Shown: piece after piece, positions 20,592 through 31,638 of the stretch
How positions within the stretch are numbered: the stretch's first letter is position 1
Layout of the letters: every line of letters starts with the position of its first letter
Assembly (NCBI GenBank): GCA_033064195.1
Contig: JARBJD010000312.1
Span: forward strand, 20,287 to 84,286
Direction of reading: 5' to 3'
Source of the DNA: Blattamonas nauphoetae
Taxonomy: Eukaryota; Preaxostyla; Oxymonadida
DNA: 64,000 nt
Made by a program: the position numbers and the translations under genes
Notes under the pieces: model-generated
Databases searched by the model: none
Told to the model about the DNA's origin: nothing
The model's input: the letters and a program-made list of their open reading frames with translations, nothing else

Positions 20592-22514
20592 TCAGAGAAG
20601 ACCGAATTCAGCAATGAACTCTGGAGTTAAGTCGTCAATAGAGTCTGCATGGAACTTGGTGTGTTGGATTGGAACGTACACCACTTTTGACAAACATGTG
20701 AGTCCATTCAGTAGAGTAGCTACGACATTACCGTGTTTGTATTCGATGAATTTCCCCACGAATTGAAACTGTCTACGCTTCTTCTGAAACTTGGCAACAG
20801 TCTTGTCCAGATCAAGGTGGATCAACAGAATGTTTCCTGGTTTGTATTTCGATAACATCTGTGTTGTCTGTTGCTTTTGGATGTTCTTTAATTGTTCTTC
20901 ACAACTGGAGATGTACAGTGCTTCGATTTCTCTATTGTTTTGAGCTTGCTCTGGTGTGAATTTGTTCCAGTACGCTCGATGAGGAGTCATGTTGTAGTAT
21001 TCAACCATCTGATTCATCATTGAATGATTTGCCATTTGTGTCGCAGTATCTTGGAATCCATCTCTGATTGTTCTGATCACTCGATCAACAATTCGATTGT
21101 GATTTGTGAATGGTGAACTTGTGAAATATGTGCTGACATTCTGATCCTTGAAAAACTCTGATGCTTCTCCACTTGTCCATGCTGCTTCACCATCACCTCG
21201 ACTGTTGTTCACGTGAACGCCACGATAATTAATCAGGTCATTGATTGCAGTCTTGACTTTGCTCCATGATTTATCCAGTACAGGAATCACAACCAGGTAT
21301 TTGGTATTGATGTTGATGGCAAAGAGGTAAATCTGAAGAACTGTTTTCGAAGTTGGTGATTGGATGAAAACAAGATCAATTTCCCAAGATCCAAACTTGG
21401 GAGAAAAGTATGGTCTGTCACATTTCTGTGGAACCTTTTTGTCTGATGTCTGATGTGGATCACCTGTTCTTGCTTTGGACATGAACTGCATCTTTGATCG
21501 AAATGGATACACAATTTTTTCTGTTGCTTTTGGAATCATTGGAGGATCAATTCTCATCGCATCACCTCCTTTTTCTCTCTGAATTTTCCTCGGATGTGCT
21601 ACACTCCATCTGTGATCATATTCCTCATACCAATCCTGAAATGATCTTCCTCCGAATGGGATTTGTTTTGTGTGAGTCAGAATGAAGTCAAGATCTTCGT
21701 TCGCAATCTTTCTGTTTATCGAGGCTCGAACGAATGTGTCTCTGTTCATTTTATTTGCATCCAGAATGTGTGATGTAATAAAGTGTTCCATCTGCTTTTG
21801 ATTTTTCATTATTGAGTTCTCAGCTTTGATCTGTTCATCTTCTGAATCGTTTCTCTGTTGATGATCAAACAATCCTTTCATTTGTGCCAACTTATTGAGC
21901 ACTTGCTGTGTCGTCGGTTCGTAGTGTCTGATCTCTCTCACAGGGTGTTTGAATGGAGTTGTTCTGATTGACATTGGTGGATTGGGAATTATGTCATCAT
22001 CGTCCTCCTCTTCAAATTTCCTCTCCTTCATTGGATATTCATATTCAAACCCCATTGATTTCAAGTTTCTCTTCTGTCCAATTTTGATTGGAGATTCAGG
22101 TGATTCTATTGCTATTGGTCTTTGCACTGGAATTGGTATTGGTCTTGCCTCTGCAGGCCTTCGAATCCGTGGTGAAAAATTCACTCTCTGAGTCACCTCG
22201 TGATGATAAAATTGATATGCTTCGAATGCAAGTTTAGCAGTGCTATCCCGAATACGAACTCCTAGGAAGTTGCTTACAAATTGTTGAACTACTCTTCTTC
22301 CATCAGGTAGTGATAATTCAGGAGATAAACCTCCATTGAACCAATCCTCGAAGTATGTTTCATCATTTCCATCAAAAGGTCCATTAGAATCAGCGCCATG
22401 ATAGACAGGTAAAACGTTAGTTAAAGTCCATTTCTTTTCGACTATTTCGTTTTTGGAATGCTGTGTGCACCGAAGTAACCTATTCACTAAAGTATTAATC
22501 TGTCGTGTATTCAT
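20592..22514 (-). CDS. Polinton integrase, retroviral-type core with D,D-35-D
   Basis: 640 aa. The RNase H-like integrase core begins near residue 365: D380 in SWEIDLVFI, D441 in RGDGEAAW, and the third acidic residue at 477 in NRIVDRVIRT, exactly 35 residues after D441. Retroviral and most Polinton integrases have Glu there; P1 and P2 both have Asp. An SH3-like C-terminal region follows (KPGNILLIHLDLDK to GNVVATLL). The N-terminal 300 residues are specific to this family, with an acidic run (EEEDDDDII, near 168). No HHCC zinc motif or chromodomain was found. It would insert the element and generate the 6-bp duplication. The gene starts after an AAACTTTATTTTTGTATAA box. Appears intact, ending in TGA. 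Confidence 0.85.
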   Translation of the reverse strand: MNTRQINTLVNRLLRCTQHSKNEIVEKKWTLTNVLPVYHGADSNGPFDGNDETYFEDWFNGGLSPELSLPDGRRVVQQFVSNFLGVRIRDSTAKLAFEAYQFYHHEVTQRVNFSPRIRRPAEARPIPIPVQRPIAIESPESPIKIGQKRNLKSMGFEYEYPMKERKFEEEDDDDIIPNPPMSIRTTPFKHPVREIRHYEPTTQQVLNKLAQMKGLFDHQQRNDSEDEQIKAENSIMKNQKQMEHFITSHILDANKMNRDTFVRASINRKIANEDLDFILTHTKQIPFGGRSFQDWYEEYDHRWSVAHPRKIQREKGGDAMRIDPPMIPKATEKIVYPFRSKMQFMSKARTGDPHQTSDKKVPQKCDRPYFSPKFGSWEIDLVFIQSPTSKTVLQIYLFAININTKYLVVIPVLDKSWSKVKTAINDLINYRGVHVNNSRGDGEAAWTSGEASEFFKDQNVSTYFTSSPFTNHNRIVDRVIRTIRDGFQDTATQMANHSMMNQMVEYYNMTPHRAYWNKFTPEQAQNNREIEALYISSCEEQLKNIQKQQTTQMLSKYKPGNILLIHLDLDKTVAKFQKKRRQFQFVGKFIEYKHGNVVATLLNGLTCLSKVVYVPIQHTKFHADSIDDLTPEFIAEFGLL

Positions 22515-22537
22515 TTATACAAAAATAAAGTTTGTGT

Positions 22538-22812
22538 TTATTCAATTATAAAATCAGTAGCTTTCAGTCCATGAATGAATGGAGGACATGATTCATTTTC
22601 AAGTACGATTGCTTTCAGATGGATTCCACTGAGACTGAGTTTCTGTTGTTGTATTTTCGCAATCTCAAATCCATTGGTGTCCTCTTCACTCACGACTCTT
22701 CTCGTCTGAAAGTTCAGTGTTGTAGTCACAGTTTTCTCTCCATTAAGACATTTCACATAATCGTCACTTGTGATATTTGTTTTCTTTAGAGACACTCCTT
22801 TGATCTTACATT
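22538..22812 (-). pseudogene. DNA polymerase B, C-terminal end separated by insertion C
   Basis: Encodes the last roughly 90 residues of the Polinton polymerase (SLKKTNITSDDYVKCLNGEK ... HGLKATDFIIE). In P2 this segment follows directly after the polymerase body (61782-62111), which shows that C split the gene. It ends in TAA 23 bp before the start box of the integrase. On its own it is not a gene. Confidence 0.85.
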
Positions 22813-23112
22813 GGGTCGAAATTATTCGCTTTCAAGAAAAGTTCGATCGAATTTCTCCGAACCCATATTTTTCATTTTTTGAATTTCTCCGTATCACCAC
22901 TTTCGATCAAAGTGTTTTTTGTTGAATAAGGATAATTTGAGCATAATCAGCCACAATTTCACACCAAGAAGTCCTGCTGGGAACCCAATCCTGCTTCCAG
23001 GTTCATCAAGGATGCCGAAAAGGTCATCCAGGAGGAGAGGGCTGACCCCGTTCAACTCTGTGAAGAGCCTGGCGGAGAAAGTCAGGTATCTTGATGTGAA
23101 ATGGTGAAGTGA

Positions 23113-23420
23113 TTAACTCAAATCGATGATCGGTGAAGTGTGTGAAGTGGTGTTTCTATGAAGAGAAGAGAAAGAATTATGAGAAGGTAATGAAGGAAGG
23201 GAAGGTAAGGAAGGAAGGGAAGTCAATGAAGGAACTGAAAAGTATGAATGAACAGAAGGGAGAGAAGGAACAGAAGGCAATGAAGGAACAGAAGGGAGAG
23301 AAGGAACGGAAGGTAATGAATGAACGGAAGGGAAAGAAGGAACAGAAGGGAGAGAAGGAACAGAAGGTAATGAAGGAACTGAAGGTGAAGGAAGAGAAGG
23401 TAATGAAGAAAGAGAACTGA
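23113..23420 (+). repeat. Purine-rich minisatellite
   Basis: Reiterated GAAGGAACAGAAGGGAGAGAAG-like units, with length a multiple of three so that frames on both strands stay open (Lys/Glu-rich on plus, PSLPSVPSL on minus). The minus-strand reading could be a repetitive tail of the transposase-like gene but is more simply non-coding repeat. Confidence 0.6.
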
Positions 23421-23489
23421 ATCTTGAAGAAGTTACAGAAAAAAAGTAATCCGACAGGCACGTGTGCACTATCGGAGTGTCCTCCGCCC

Positions 23490-25551
23490 TCTCGTAGACA
23501 GCCCTCTCTTTGTTGTCGACAGCCTGCTTCTCGTGCGTGGACACGATACAGCAGAAACTGTCTTCGCCCTCACTCACTAGGGCTGCTGTGAGTGAGGCCC
23601 CTTGGCGCCGGAAGCCAAGGTACTGCTTCATCCCATCCACCCTCAACATGGTAAACTTGTGAGTGGATGGGAACTGAGTGTGCCTATGAAAAGAATATAT
23701 GAAAATAAAAAAACAAACTTGTGGAAGCAGTGACGGGTCTGATGGCCATCTGTGGTGTGGACCTGGCCAGATAGTCCGTGTGTGAAAAAATCAAATAAAG
23801 AGTCTGAAGACGTAATAGGAGAAACTAAATGATGATCAACATAATTTGTGAGAAAACCAAACTCAGAGTCACACACGTTTTTTCCGTGCTGCTCTGAAAA
23901 TAAAGAGTATGTAACAGTTTTTCTCCGAAGGGGAGAATGCTTGGACGAAAGTAAGAAACCTAAGAAATACTGGTTGCGAAAGTGCGGGCCAGCATCTGTA
24001 AAAATAAAAATATTCTTTTGATGAACATAATCTTGCATGTCGAGAACATCTGAAAGACATTCTTCGACGAAGCGGTGATCGTGTGTAGTGATGGGAGACA
24101 GAAAGTTGTGATGTGTTAAAATTAATTGGTTGTGATGTGTGTGATATACCGAAATGCATAAATGCGAAACGGAAGTATTAACGAAAAGTCATGACCAATC
24201 TGGTCACGAGATAAAGGAAGATGCCAATTTTCTTTAAAATCAAGAACGATGACCAAAGAGTCATCGGTGAGGTGAGATATTGTCTTGTTGTAAAAATCGC
24301 GTTGTTTTTGTGCGATAATCTTGTGTTTTTTTATTTCTTCTATTTCTTTTTTTTCTTTTTCTGGTATCTGTTTGTTTTGTGATGCCAGAGTTTTATGTTT
24401 TTTTTCTAGGAAATCTCCACGAGCACATACACTGCATAGGTCCGTCCGACATTCTGGTTTCCTCAGGAATCTTGTTTTCGGCAAAATGTTGAGTAATGCA
24501 TCGTGGTCTTTCCTTCTTCCTTTAATTTGTTGTATAAGTCTTTTTTTGTTGTATGGAGTAATCTTTTTCTGGTTTTTGTTTTGTTTTTGTTTGTTTTTGT
24601 GTTTTGTTTTGGCTGTGTGGAGTGAGATTGCCAAATGAAGAGGTGGTTTGGATGGTGGGAGCTGTCAATATTGGACTAGGAGGGCAGACAAAATCGACGT
24701 CGCTCTCGTCTAACGTATCTTCTATTGTCTTCTCTAAATGTAACAAGTTGAGAGATAATCAGGACAAACTTTGCTTTTTCTGTTTCTTCTTTGAGAGCCT
24801 TTTTTGGTTTTTACAGCTTGGTGCAGTATTTTCGATTATATCGTTCATCAATTGACTGCCTTCTTCGATTAAGAAATCCTGAGACGAATGCTGAAGAAAA
24901 AGAGAGAAACAAACGGGTTTTATTTGTCGTTGATGCTGAGGAGGAGAGTGAATCGTTTGTGATTCAGTATCGTATAAGGACTTTGCGTAGTAATACTGAT
25001 TTTCAGTTATTTTGAATCCGTAGTCTTTGGCCTCTTGGAAGCTGCAGGCCTGGGTCACACATTGCAGCAACTTTATACCATCCCCGCGTTCAAGCTGTTC
25101 ATGTAATTGTGACAGGCTTTGGAGCAGTTGAGTGAAGTATGCTTAAAGAAGTGAGGGTAAATGAGAAGTAAAAGACCCAAACCGGTGTAATGGTTGAGAA
25201 TTTTCTTTCTAATCGGTATCATTTCGTTCCGACTCTTTAGTGCGCTGAGGAGTGGCGCCGCGGGTTCGTCTTCACAGAGTTCGCTGAGTAGCTTGAAAAT
25301 GCTTTGGCCGTGTCCACTCCTTGTTGATTTAGCTTTTCTAAAGTATTCTTCCATTTGTGTTGATTAATCAATGGGTATATAATATTGGTGAGGAAAGACG
25401 TGTTAATCCCATATTCTCTTCTTTGATCCAGCGTCCACGCTCCCTCCCCACTCTTTGGTCCTCCCACAAGAACATTCCCACACATTGTCCCTCGCTCGGA
25501 CGTTCCATCATCTGATTTCAGAGTACCAATGCTTTTGAACTGGTTTCTCAT
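23490..25551 (-). pseudogene. DDE-type transposase-like gene of insertion C, broken
   Basis: A set of minus-strand frames reads in order like one protein: 25551-25240 and 25354-25073 (two overlapping frames), 25070-24759 (CSFQEAKDYGFKITENQYYYAK), 24634-24122 (CSVCARGDF; SLVIVLDFKENWHLPLS), 24038-23720 (IFTDAGPHFRN; FSEQHGKNVCDSEFGFL) and 23649-23490. The D-containing strands and the HGKNVCDSEFG motif resemble RNase H-fold transposases that have an H-G-K-x-x-x-D/E element. A 35-nt GT...AG intron (23684-23718) would join the last two segments in frame. Other joins need frameshifts, so the gene is probably dead. Family not named with confidence. Confidence 0.5.
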
Positions 25552-25559
25552 TTTCTTTT

Positions 25560-28500
25560 ATTGATGGACTTTTATCTCTGTTTTCGAATCATCAAACACT
25601 CCCAGAACTATAACATCACCGCCTGAAACAATGCACGTTTTCGAAGACAAATTTCCACCCTTGACTGATCGAAATACCTATTGTCAACCTCTTAAGGTGT
25701 GAACCAAAGATGGATTAGTGAAACGCTCATGCGAAGTCGTTCACATCGGTGTGGTTATGTTGGTTGATTTGTACGTTCACTTTATTCTGTTCTCAATTCA
25801 TTTCAGATCAGAAATGATGACATTCAAGCGGATTTGATCCTTTTGGCGAGCAGTGGAGACTCCGGTGTGTGTTCTGTGAACACAATGAACCTCGAAGGGG
25901 AGGCTAACCTGAAAATGAAACGAGTACCAACAGTAATCAATGACTATACTTTCACTTGTTGTCATTCGCTGCGCACTCCTTCTCTTTCATTCGACAGTTG
26001 ATCCCCACACAATTATATCCAGTCGTTTGCATTCAGCATCTTCTCTAGCAGGAGAGTCTCCGACGTTATTCCATACAGCCCCACCACAACTTTCCAACTC
26101 CGATCTCAACTCCTCATCCAGCGCGAACTGGACCCTGACATGGAAAAGATTCGCCCATTTCCCTTACAGGTGAAGATCATATCCCGACTACCAACTCGAT
26201 TATTTACAGATGTATGTCCTCACACCTTCCGCTTTCTTCCACCAAACATCTGCTCCCTCTTTTCTTCTCTTTATTGCTGTTTATCGCCATTGTCTTGTCT
26301 TTTCCCGAATTCTACTTCATTCTCTTGGCGTTATTAAGTGCACAGGTCAAGTATCAGTTCTAAATCTGTCGTCATTCGGGATCAGTTCTCTCGACGACCA
26401 GAATCCGGTTCTGACAGGATGTTATCTGAAAATTACTGAAGTCATCGTCGGAACAGTAGTTTTCACGGAGGAGACAAAAGGCCAAAACAATATTCTGGGC
26501 TCGACATCAATAACTAACCATCTCCTTCAGCGAGCTGTTCGATCTAATGACTTCTCGTCGCCCATCACTCTCTACCCGAACAAATGTGTGCTCATTCTTG
26601 CTCACTCTAACTCCACTCTACATGAATGTTGGAGCCGCGAGACAGTACATCCTCTTCATGTGTGAGGACGATTTTAGGAAGATCGTCACTATCAACATGT
26701 TAGTTTTGTCGAGCGCGAGTGAGATGTATTCGTCTACTTCGTTGCCGTGGTTGCCCTTGTGGGATACAACTTGAACTTGGAGAACCAAAGACGGATGGGG
26801 AGTGGTGACTGTATCAACCATATTGCATCCACATCTGTGGAACGACGTCACGCACTGCAAGTGGAAGCCAAGGGATTGTCACTTCTGGGCGATCTGCATA
26901 TGGGGAGCACTGTTGAATGTTTTCGGATTTGGTTCCGCGATTCCCCACCAGTCATCACACATTCCACCATTCACATTTGCGTCCCTCAGTTTCTCAATCA
27001 TTGGAAATATACTGGGATTTAGGACACCAGAATTGGATACTATGTCCAGTGGCAGCATGACATTGGTGATGGTGGCCGAGATCGACACTAAAAAGAACAA
27101 CTACATATTTCTCCTTATTCACAAGAAAAGAAAGAATCATGGTTTCTCCGTCTGACTCTCCCGCTGCTCGTCTGGACGCTCTCGAATGGACGAGACACCG
27201 ACACCCTTCCGTTTCTAATAGGCGCAGGCACTAACACCAAGAGGATTCGAGGACCGGAAGTGTGCATTTTTGTTAATTGAGCTCTTTCTTAAGGACCATC
27301 CACAGTACACCAGTCGCGCTCACTGCTCTCTCCCCTCGCCATCCCGTTCTCTGAGACTCTGCCAGCAACAGCAAAATCAGGATGACACGGAGGGTCACAG
27401 GCACGTCGAGGAATCGAAGAAGACGTGAAGAGGCGGGCCAGACGTCGCTGAGCCATCCGAGTTTCGTGTCCGCTCCGTCAGCTTCGCAATCCGCGCGTCC
27501 AGCTGTGACAACGACGCTGTGAACGCCAACCCCGACACCGAGTCAGCAGCCGAAGGTGCAGGGAAGGTAAGAAGGCGCTCGAATCTCGTCGCCCTCACTC
27601 TCTCCTTATCCTCTCTTCCTCAGCTCCTCCATGGATCACTCGCAACTTGGCTGTCGTCGTCGCTCTTTGCTGTTTTCCAAGTTATCACAGAATCTGTCAA
27701 TGTCACCCACTTCAGCCAGCCCAACTCGATCAACATGCAAGCGTTCAGCTCTTCTTCTCCCCCTCTCGCTTCTCGGTCTGAACGTGTTTATTCACTTCCC
27801 CCATCCTCTTTGTCGATGTCATCAGCTGGTAATCCGCCCCAACCGGCCTCCTGACAGAATTAACATCAATTCGTCTGTGTTCTAGAATTCTGATTATTTT
27901 CCTCTCTGTTCGGGCAGAACCACATCTTTATCTGTTCACCATCTCATCAGCACTGGTCCTATTCTTCAAGGCGTCACTACCTCGAAGAGTAAGCTTAGTG
28001 GAGATGAAACGGTTGGATCACGAAATTCAACCGTATGACTCGATAACAACGATGGCAAGAACACCAGCCAGAAAATGACCATATTTGCAGCAGGAAACTG
28101 TTCAATTCTGGTTGGGAGGATGTCTTTGAGTGCAGAGAAACGGGACACGACACGGATTCCAACCACGCCCTTCTTGACCACGTTCCTACGATAGTTATCA
28201 CGTCACATACTTCCGATGTTCCTTCCTGTTCATTCTCCGTTCTTCTGTACTTTTTTGGAATCAACAAAGACTTGAAACTCCGTGTGTATGGTTTGATCTC
28301 CTTTTCTCTGAACTAGTTATGCACCAAACATTCTGACGTGATGTACATGAAATGCACACGAAATATTTACAACTTAAAGTCGAAGATATGCCAGATAACA
28401 CTTTAGCGATGTTTGAAACCCGATGTGCTAGCTCTCGTATTCTTGCTGAACTTCCATTGATGGAGCCGATTCAGTGCTTTCCTCATGTGATTTTGGAGGT

Positions 28501-28690
28501 TCCGCTGCGGTTTCTTCAACGATGAGCTGTTTGGGCGAATCTTCACCCTTTTCTTTCTTGTGAGCGATGCACCGGACAGTCACAATGGCAGCAAGAGCAA
28601 TTAGCATATTCGCATACTACAAAAAGGCGGAAAGAACTGGCACGAGAGAGAGAGAGGAAAAAGAATGATGCAAATGGAGTGACAAATAGG
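25560..28690. other. Middle of C: scattered possible exons, no defined gene
   Basis: Mostly plus-strand short frames with apolar stretches (near 26220-26330 and 27600-27830) and possible splice-like pyrimidine tracts. The segment 26340-26640 encodes a plausible soluble stretch (FGISSLDDQNPVLTGCYLKI). These could be exons of a multi-pass membrane protein that continues into the gene at 28700, but I cannot assemble it reliably. Confidence 0.25.
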
Positions 28691-28699
28691 AGAAAGCCG

Positions 28700-29950
28700 A
28701 CATGCGCCACAGACCGCGTCGTTGATCCTTCCTCTGCAATCTTGCAATAGTTCTCTGATGGATTGGTCATATCACACACAGTGCTGATACTTATAGTGAT
28801 GATTTTTCTTGTGTGGTCCAGTGTGGAGGTGAATACGATTCCAACCCTCACGCGATACAATTTGACTGATGACAAGCCTCGCCTCGTCCTGTCGAACACG
28901 ATCATAGCCGACTCCATACGGGACGAACAATTCGACGATTACTAGCGTTTTGAAGACTCGTTCGTGGCGATTCAGAAGCCGAACAGCTCACTGCAGGAGA
29001 GAAGGGGAGAGCGGAAGGAGCCACATGCTGATCTGACCGGACTCACACTGCCGACGCTGTCATCAGATGCAGAAGCGCAAATCACAACAAAGCAGTTCAC
29101 AGGAGCACCAACAACATCTGAAGAACACAGTCCCTCTCCGAATGGATTGGACACCGGTGATGAACAGCAGATCTATTGCGAAAGCCCGATTCTTCGAAAG
29201 CATCGTTCACTGAAACAGAACGACAAGGCGATATTTGAAAAAGAGCAACGAACAATGGGTTCAGTATCAGCTGATGAACAATCCGAACTGACTTATCTCA
29301 AAGAGGAGAACGCCCGATTGGCAGAGAAGATGTCGGACTACCAAGTTCGATCAGCATGGCTGGCTGCAGACAAAAGCACTCTGGAAAACAGTTTGGAGCG
29401 AACGAGGCAGCATATGGAGATGGTACGAGAGAACAACACGCGGCTGGAGGAGAGATTGGAGGAGACGAAGAGGGAGGTGGATGAGTGGATTGGAATAAAC
29501 GAGGAGAAGAGCCCTTCCATCGAGACACTCCACACGAACATTGATCAGCTCACGACTGAGCAAGACACACTCCAGACCAACCTCACAACAACCAACACTC
29601 CCACTCCTTTGATGACTTCGGAGACGAAATCGGATCGCATGCGATGCTCTTCACTGTCTGCTACCAACGAGATGACTGAAAAACAGACGAGCTTGTTAGA
29701 TTGGGTATCTGCAAGCCATACATCTCAAGACTCACCACCAGAGTATATCCCAACCTCACTGACACAGTGCATATGTCTGCCGCCCTTCACCATCCCCAAC
29801 GCTGAGCGTAGTCTGGTCTGCCACTTCGTGCACATGGAGGGCGCTCTTATCTGCAGCATTGTTCAGAAGGAGTGTGCTGCCCACAAGGGTATTGAGACAG
29901 ATCATTCTGAAGGCAATTATAGTTGTTATCGAGCCCACAGAGTCGTTTGA
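28700..29950 (+). CDS. Membrane-anchored coiled-coil protein, cargo of C
   Basis: One frame runs from about 28700 to TGA at 29948-29950, interrupted only by TAG at 28748 and 28943. It has a single strong membrane segment (VLILIVMIFLVWSSV), a Ser/Thr/Glu-rich stretch, a coiled coil from about 29280 to 29520 (ELTYLKEENARLAEKM, RTRQHMEMVRENN) and a Cys-containing tail. If TAR is read as Gln the product is about 415 aa or more, and upstream exons may exist. The family is not recognised. G/C-rich codon use unlike the surrounding Polinton argues for a host origin. Confidence 0.45.
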
Positions 29951-31638
29951 AGGACAGAAAAGGCTGACGACTCAACTAGCAGTTCAGCAACGCGTTCAGC
30001 TTAAGCAAAATTCGACACACCTTGCTAAGATTAATAATGTTCTGACGGGAGCGTGAGAATCCAATCATTTCACGGGAACAATCATCGTTTTTCAGGTTTC
30101 TGTCCAATTGGAGATTGGGAGACAAATAAAAAAGAAAATGGATGATGAATGAAATGAAGAATTATGAGAATCAATGGGAAACGAGGATTGAAGAACTGAT
30201 CGTAAATGATGAAGTCAGTGGCCTTTGGACTGCGAGAGAAGATCCCCAAGGTCCAAATCTTTGAAGTGTGGGTTCTATTTGAATGGAAAGAACACCGAGA
30301 AGATAATGTGAAGAAGATTATTCACAGAATCATTGTACACAGCGATGTTGAGGATGGAGAGGATCAGTTTGCTGTAATCTGCGATGTTCATGTCCAGTCG
30401 ATGAAGTGGAGGTATTGTTGTCTGAAAGATCATGAGAAGGAAAATTGTTGTTGAAGAACGATAGAATCAGACATGTTTGAATTGATTCTCGAATTTGGGC
30501 GGCCAGATTTCCGCTCGTGTCTCCGGAGACGGCATTGGATCTCGATAGGCAACATAAGGAGAATGTGGTCTTTCATAGAACTCCTCGATGCTATTACGCG
30601 ATGATTGAAGACCCTACCAGCGAAAGAGTAGAGAAAAAGGAAGCAAAAAATAGTGATGGACATCTTGAATTATATACAATCGCTCCTCGATCATTCGCGT
30701 CCACAGTTCGAGCATTTGTTGGCTACTTCACATCACTCAGTTTTCGAGATTCCAAAATTACATCTCGAGCGTAGACGGATTGCTCTGTTCTGGACCATGT
30801 TCATCGAGAACAACAAGGCCAAGAAAGTCACCAACACCATCTGGACGCTGCACTTTCACAGAAGAATCGACCTCACCAATGGTAGGTTGATATTCGGGGA
30901 TGAACGGTTTGAGGGGAGCAGGAAGCATGAACTTCTGTGATTGGAAGGAGAAGACTTCTTGGACCATTGAACGCAATTCTGGTGCAATAGAAAGGAGATT
31001 GAACTCGTTGACAGATTATACGGTGCTGTGAAATGTCAAAGGGATGGAGACAGAAACCTGATGATCTCTTCCTCTTCTTCTTCCTCCTCTTCATTATGAA
31101 ATGAATCCCCAGTGAGATTTAGAGCTGACAAATGATGGTTCATGGCTAGCATAGAAATTTCGCCATCGCTGCGGAAAAAAGAGTGGAGAAATAAGTTAAA
31201 AATGTAGCGGCATACTTGTCGTGCTGGAAGAAAGCTAAGAGGAATCATTCGCGAAATATCGGTCAAGGTCTTCAACACATGGCAGAACGAGTGCTAAAAT
31301 GTGTTTGTGGATGGTTGATCCATTATTCTGTTTTGGATCGATCAAGTCTTCCAAGAGTGCCTAGGATGGTTTTTCTGCATCTAAACTCTTTAATGACGCC
31401 TTATATGATATATCTCGTGTGCACGATAGTGATTTAAGGGTGAAGATAGCTTTCGACATTTTGAGTATCTCTCAATGGGCTTGATCACCACAACATACGA
31501 AAGTTGGAGAAATTAGTGGTATAAGATCGATAGTTGAGATTGATGAAAGTCAAGTATTCGATTTTATGGACTGGATTACCTCTTGCATTTCACTCGAACA
31601 AAACTACTGTTTTTTTGGAAAGTGAAAAATTGCGACCC
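29951..31638. other. Right part of C, no confident gene
   Basis: Several short frames on both strands (30206-30454 plus, 30430-30663 minus, 30653-30940 plus, 31036-31278 minus) lack recognisable domains and conflict with each other. Possible host remnants. The last 30 bases form the right inverted repeat of C. Confidence 0.3.

Larger units (their letters stand above)
22813..31638. mobile_element. Insertion C inside the P1 polymerase gene
   Basis: P2 gives the empty site. The ends are inverted repeats of about 30 bp: GGGTCGAAATTATTCGC at the left and, reverse-complemented, GGGTCGCAATTTTTCAC at the right. The three bases ATT flank both sides (22810-22812 and 31639-31641), so a 3-bp target duplication is likely. 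The element is 8.8 kb, carries a broken transposase-like gene near its left end and several host-like coding segments, including a membrane/coiled-coil gene. Confidence 0.8.
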
